From NCBI GenBank assembly GCA_020650975.1, contig JAIPMN010002551.1, forward strand, positions 27,194 to 50,702: a DNA stretch of 23,509 bases. Direction: 5' to 3'. Below the pieces are notes generated by a model. It saw nothing but the letters and a program-made list of their open reading frames with translations. It was not told the origin of the DNA and searched no databases. This document shows, in pieces, positions 21,801 to 23,509 of the stretch. Position numbers and translations under genes: made by a program. Numbering within the stretch: position 1 is the first letter of the stretch; every line of letters begins with the position of its first letter. Origin of the DNA: Apostichopus californicus. Lineage: Eukaryota > Echinodermata > Holothuroidea > Aspidochirotida > Stichopodidae.

Positions 21801-22642
21801 ATCTTTTTGTTTATGTGACATGCTATTGTTTTCTAAATCTGGTGGCATCAGAGGGTGAAACACATGCAGACATCAATATTGAAGAACATGTACAAAACAG
21901 TCTAACAATTACCTGTGAGACTAGACTGACTTGCTGAAGCTATGAATTATGAGTAACAGCTATGTGAAGAGAGTTAGGTGACTGGTGGTGACATTGGTAG
22001 TAATCTCTCTCCTAGCTATTCATCAGTGGCAATACAATAAAACATAACTCTCAGCTTACTATAATAAGCTTGCAAATAACTGTTTCAAATGCTCCTTCTC
22101 TTCAACTTTCCCATATCCCTGTGCTACATTAGAAATGAAAATTCCACTACTTACTGTAGATAAACAACTGTTCACAGTAGCAGAAACACCTGCGCCAAGA
22201 TTGGTGGTTTCCCCGAGAAAGTCTGTAATCTGACAAGAAAGAATGGAAGATATAATATCAGTGATTCAAATCCTATTGATAAACTAATAATATTAAAAAA
22301 GTTAGAGTAACTGACAAAAGCCACACATCTGCAAATAGGTTTAAGATCCTAGGCTATCAGTTTTGCAAGTTTTAAAAGCACACTGCTATTGATCAATTAA
22401 ATATCATAGTTTACATAGTCAGTGATCTATTGGAGGTAAAAATTAATGCATACCAGCACAGATAACCACAGTGTTGGTTTGGAAGGAAAGGTTTCCACAT
22501 ACCTGCACATTTAATCTTGTGAGATGCATAACAAAAAGTCAGTGTTGCTTTTTACCACATACCTGCACAAAAGCTCTGATCATTTTCTCTAAGCCTTGTT
22601 TTGACATATCGCCACCATCAAAACAGAATGCTTGAAACAGAT
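9711..22642 (-). CDS. DYTN: Dystrotelin-like gene (dystrophin superfamily), ten exons, 5' end outside window
   Basis: The joined exons are 22642-22563, 22229-22155, 20928-20820, 19153-18987, 17148-17015, 15628-15572, 14567-14412, 12685-12490, 11484-10767 and 9811-9711. They total 1,793 nt and give 596 residues plus TAG, and all nine junction phases agree. Residues are numbered from the first complete codon. Residues 1-88 match the second EF-hand-like dystrophin domain, including [20 protein letters not shown]. Residues 88-143 are a ZZ finger, 144-188 a basic linker, about 245-331 coiled coil, 325-564 a Ser/Pro-rich region, and 565-596 a helical tail. In the family these parts bind dystroglycan-type membrane partners (EF/ZZ) or pair as coiled coils at the membrane cytoskeleton; that role is inferred here. 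Dystrotelin is preferred over dystrophin because the ZZ keeps CLKC before LNFDIC, where dystrophin has lost those cysteines, and because no spectrin or WW segment is seen. The N-terminal first EF-hand domain is missing and should lie beyond 22642. Confidence 0.85.
9972..10034 (+). repeat. 19-bp tandem repeat, three copies
   Basis: The unit gtgaaatatttaccaagaa begins at 9972, 9991 and 10010, with a partial fourth. The first copy differs at one base. It lies in the last DYTN intron. Confidence 0.9.
10767..11484 (-). CDS. DYTN: DYTN large exon: Ser/Pro-rich region with internal duplication
   Basis: The acceptor is ttctctttgcag and the donor gtaaggag. This 718-nt exon runs open throughout (residues 325-563). 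It starts [10 protein letters not shown], continuing the coiled coil briefly, and is then low-complexity and rich in Ser, Pro, Asp and Thr. A 35-residue unit containing SFFRTPANP occurs twice, and a third short echo (NSFRTSG) follows. The end ([15 protein letters not shown]) is again helical. No catalytic motif is seen; such tails are poorly conserved among dystrotelins. A Met codon upstream of the acceptor is an ORF artefact. Confidence 0.82.
11172..11365 (-). repeat. Coding tandem duplication, period 105 bp
   Basis: Two copies, about 11172-11276 and 11277-11365, lie within the large DYTN exon. The anchor ttagcaggggttct recurs at 11174 and 11279. The period is a multiple of three, so the frame is kept. 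Both copies encode SQSSD ... FFRTPANP with about two thirds of residues shared. Confidence 0.85.
12490..12685 (-). CDS. DYTN: DYTN exon: coiled-coil segment, apparent GC donor
   Basis: The acceptor is catttcccatag. The exon completes a Glu codon and encodes residues 260-324. It begins [18 protein letters not shown], has a Ser-rich hinge (MSASSSFSS), and then [19 protein letters not shown]. This parallels dystrophin NLQAEYDRLKQQHE ... EDHNKQLESQLHRLRQLLE. There is no usable GT donor. Ending at AGG before gcaagc keeps phase 0 with the next exon and continues the heptads. The only later GT (AAC before gtaggc) gives the wrong phase. Confidence 0.8.
13540..14290 (+). pseudogene. Decayed gag-like reading frame of a retroelement
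   Basis: This stretch is clearly richer in G+C than its surroundings and uses CpG-containing codons. One frame runs 13561-14118 (186 codons) with a single TAG at 13864. It is Pro/Gln/Arg-rich ([18 protein letters not shown], then [15 protein letters not shown]) and later reads [19 protein letters not shown]. The coding signal then shifts frame to [19 protein letters not shown] (within 14055-14273). An AATAAA occurs at about 14296. The style resembles gag/ORF1 of DIRS- or Gypsy-like elements; no reverse transcriptase is present. It lies antisense in the DYTN intron 12686-14411. Confidence 0.45.
14412..14567 (-). CDS. DYTN: DYTN exon: linker and first coiled-coil heptads
   Basis: The acceptor is cattctaaacag and the donor gtaagaaa; it is phase 2 on both sides. 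Residues 208-258 start [17 protein letters not shown], pass through a Ser/Thr/Gln-rich stretch, and end [15 protein letters not shown]. The end matches dystrophin GELERILADLEEENRNLQ, the first dystrobrevin-binding-type coiled coil. Again the donor read through gives an immediate stop (GAG TAA), as expected for a real exon end. Confidence 0.82.
15572..15628 (-). CDS. DYTN: DYTN small exon (57 nt), histidine-rich
   Basis: The acceptor is tgtcctctttag and the donor gtgagttc. It adds one base to complete a Gln codon, then 18 codons ([18 protein letters not shown]), then two bases. Both phases fit the flanking exons exactly. It sits where dystrophin has HSRIEHYASRLAEMEN, a similar short amphipathic segment. 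Support is from splice sites and phase, with weak homology. The other frame of the same DNA is also open, so a protein or cDNA comparison would be the firm test. Confidence 0.68.
15950..16172 (-). mobile_element. tRNA-derived SINE
   Basis: On the minus strand the head GGAGTGTGCTAGCTCAGCAG carries an A box (16163-16151), and AGTTCGAGTC (16119-16110) is a B box. Head ends GGAGTG and CACTCC pair like an acceptor stem, but the T-stem does not form, so it is not a working tRNA. A body of about 150 bp follows, ending near a small TCCTGC/GCAGGA hairpin (15954-15967). Boundaries and family are approximate. It lies in the DYTN intron 15629-17014. Confidence 0.65.
17015..17148 (-). CDS. DYTN: DYTN exon: basic linker after the ZZ finger
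   Basis: The acceptor is cctttctaaag and the donor gtaagaca; phase 0 to phase 2. Residues 144-187 begin [20 protein letters not shown] and continue [17 protein letters not shown]. They align with dystrophin [20 protein letters not shown] just after its ZZ. If the donor were read through, the frame would stop at once (CAG TAA), so splicing is required. The edge of a transposon (17168) lies only 19 nt upstream of the acceptor. A second AG 10 nt inside the exon (ttcttctag) is a weaker alternative and would break the frame. Confidence 0.82.
17168..17563 (+). mobile_element. Inverted-repeat element abutting a DYTN splice acceptor
   Basis: The ends are CAGGGTTTTTGTTA and CAGGGTTTTCGTTA (inward from the right), with further subterminal matches such as AGTAGGCGGG and GACCCGCCTACTG. 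A 5-bp repeat ACAAT directly flanks it (17163-17167, 17564-17568). It contains a G-rich core and a run of about 20 T. No coding capacity. The superfamily is uncertain: hAT would give 8 bp. Confidence 0.7.
18987..19153 (-). CDS. DYTN: DYTN exon: complete ZZ-type zinc finger
   Basis: The acceptor is ttctggttgcag and the donor gtgagtga. Residues 88-143 hold a full set of ZZ ligands: C94-x2-C97, C109-x2-C112, C118-x2-C121, and a histidine pair H131-x3-H135. Key strings are [21 protein letters not shown] and HPIQEYC. ZZ fingers bind two zinc ions and, in dystrophin, help bind beta-dystroglycan. Dystrophin itself has Ser/His where this protein has the second CxxC, so this copy is chemically more complete. 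Start is phase 1, end is phase 0. Confidence 0.92.
19777..19833. repeat. Long near-perfect hairpin in a DYTN intron
   Basis: GACCAGTCTCGAAT (19789-19802) pairs with ATTTGAGACTGGTC (19806-19819), with one G.U position and a 3-nt loop. After a small internal loop, ttctgtatac pairs with gtatagagag with one mismatch. It may be a tiny palindromic element remnant or a structured intron segment. Confidence 0.6.
20449..20743 (-). mobile_element. Short hAT-like element with G-rich core
   Basis: The 8-bp duplication GGAAATGG lies at 20441-20448 and 20744-20751. The ends CAAGGGCGTATGAA and CAGTGGCGTAGGAA (read inward from the right) resemble hAT (Tip100/Zaphod-like) termini. There are long G and C runs; 20464-20490 could form a G-quadruplex on the plus strand. 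Open frames here are by-products of the repeat. It lies in the DYTN intron next to the 20820 donor. Confidence 0.75.
20820..20928 (-). CDS. DYTN: DYTN exon: WLP-type core of the EF-hand domain
   Basis: The acceptor is aatcaccttcag and the donor gtaagaaa; the exon begins in phase 0 and ends with one base of a split Val codon. It encodes residues 52-87, including [12 protein letters not shown] and [14 protein letters not shown]. This is the most diagnostic block of the gene: dystrophin has LDWMRLEPQSMVWLPVLHR followed by AAAET. The wording here is closer to dystrotelins. A small hAT-like element (20449-20743) lies 77 nt downstream of the donor. Confidence 0.88.
21412..21801 (-). mobile_element. 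TTAA-flanked miniature inverted-repeat transposon, copy 2
   Basis: TTAA occurs at 21412-21415 and 21798-21801. The ends are AGGCATTGAAGACTCGCCC and, from the other side, AGGGCGTGAAGACTCAC. It lies in the DYTN intron between exons at 22155 and 20928. The interior (382 bp) is about 24 bp longer than copy 1. It is non-autonomous. Confidence 0.87.
22155..22229 (-). CDS. DYTN: DYTN exon: middle of EF-hand-like domain
   Basis: The acceptor is ttcttgtcag and the donor gtaagtag; the exon is phase 0 at both ends. It encodes residues 27-51, starting [16 protein letters not shown] and ending VNSCLST. This corresponds to dystrophin [25 protein letters not shown], with the LGE, the Gly-rich turn and the SC pair conserved. 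The preceding intron is short (22230-22562, 333 nt) and holds no recognisable element. Confidence 0.8.
22563..22642 (-). CDS. DYTN: DYTN exon: start of second EF-hand-like domain
   Basis: The acceptor is tctctttcag and the donor gtatgtgg. The exon starts with the last two bases of a split codon and then encodes residues 1-26, beginning [20 protein letters not shown]. It aligns with the dystrophin segment YLFKQVASSTGF...LLHDSIQ that opens the second EF-hand-like region (family knowledge). It ends on a complete codon (phase 0). The donor motif is repeated exactly 60 nt further downstream in the transcript (see findings). Confidence 0.8.
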
Positions 22643-23439
22643 CTGAAAGAGAAACATGGTATCATAAACGATGTCATTGGTTTATCCTATCAATGTAAAA
22701 GGTTCTTTCCATCGTAGCTCATTTGTGCTACATTCCTTAATAGAACTGGCAGGGCTTGACAACAAAAAAAGAGAAAGAAAAAAGGTATTTGCTTTTGGTA
22801 CCCTCCCTATTTTCCAAAAAATGCTATAATGCTCGACAACATCAGAACCTACTGGCTACGATGTCATTTTGGTTGTGCAGATAGTGCCCTTACTCAGTTG
22901 GAATGTCAAATCATAGATTTGTTTAATAACAAAGCATTAACAGACCAAGAAAACATAGACCCCTTGGCTTAAAATGAGGACAACTGAGGGATCTAACTTT
23001 GATTAAGGAAAATTATCTGCAATTCTTCATTGTTCTTCGAACAAACTGTTAGAAGTAAACAAGGGGCTGCACCATCAGTGCATCACTGAAATTTTCATTT
23101 TCACCACTGTGCTTGTTTCTTTTACTCACATGTGCAAACATTACCCACTTCACCAATTCCTAACCTCATTGATGGTGCATGTGCCATGCGACATTTCAAG
23201 TTTGCTTTGACCACATTCTCCACATTCAATTTATACAAGAAGACAGAGTAACATCTCATGATACAGAATAATGCTCCTAAGAATGTCTATTTCTATAAAG
23301 AGGTTTAAGTACAAAGCACAGTCCATTGTAACCATAAACAACATTCCCTGCATGCATGGCATGTTCTAATTTCTTCCCACTGACATAACAGTGTCAATTA
23401 GGGGACACCAATAACCGTGCAGTTTCCAGTTCAGTATCA

Positions 23440-23509
23440 CCCCCCCAAAAAAAAATATATATATACATATATAAATATCTATATTCCAGCTCATTTACAA
23501 TATATTCAC
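23440..23509. repeat. C-run, A-run and TA-rich microsatellite at right edge
   Basis: Low-complexity sequence: ccccccaaaaaaaaa followed by an interrupted (TA)n tract. Confidence 0.8.

Noticed and set aside
1-23509. CRISPR array, operons, rRNA or bacterial genes
   Set aside because: No regularly spaced repeats with unique spacers, no ribosome-binding-site-led frames; spliced genes and SINE/hAT repeats show animal nuclear DNA.

Overview
This is intron-rich metazoan nuclear DNA, about 60% or more A+T, with no prokaryotic genes. It most likely comes from an invertebrate deuterostome. The main gene is a dystrotelin-type member of the dystrophin superfamily, and the first exon of a second gene resembles Mediator subunit 26. 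Frequent AGGCCT-type words and many short DNA transposons would suit an echinoderm or hemichordate, but the species cannot be fixed from the sequence.

Layout. (1) 1-2764: a gene on the minus strand whose first coding exon (2702-2764) starts like the N-terminus of MED26. Its promoter lies at about 2765-2960 and its first intron runs off the left edge. The intron holds a full-length TTAA-flanked miniature transposon (669-1034) and a second CpG-rich, promoter-like patch (about 2270-2460). (2) 2960-9710: intergenic DNA with a 1,017-bp hAT-type element (4121-5137) flanked by an exact 8-bp duplication and carrying an internal tandem array of about 130 bp. A few weak exon-like segments on the minus strand (7218-7558, 8107-8165) lie between it and the next gene. 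(3) 9711-22642: ten consecutive minus-strand exons of the dystrotelin-like gene. They join in a single open frame of 596 residues plus a stop, and every intron phase agrees. The N-terminal (first EF-hand) exons are probably beyond the right edge. (4) 22643-23509: upstream intron, with one uncertain candidate exon.

The dystrotelin-like protein reads, from N to C: the second EF-hand-like dystrophin domain, a complete ZZ zinc finger, a basic linker, two predicted coiled-coil segments matching the dystrophin/dystrobrevin C-terminal coiled coils, a large Ser/Pro-rich exon with an internal 35-residue duplication, and a short helical C-terminus. One intron appears to use a GC donor. Another has a transposon so close to its acceptor that the likely branch point lies inside the transposon. 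The introns contain at least four mobile-element remnants: a second copy of the TTAA element in opposite orientation, two terminal-inverted-repeat elements with related G-rich cores, a tRNA-derived SINE, and a decayed gag-like reading frame. I found no CRISPR array, operon or rRNA gene. No wholly new system is convincingly visible. The points most worth following are the splice-site and transposon interactions and the ATGA-coupled upstream reading frame of the MED26-like gene.
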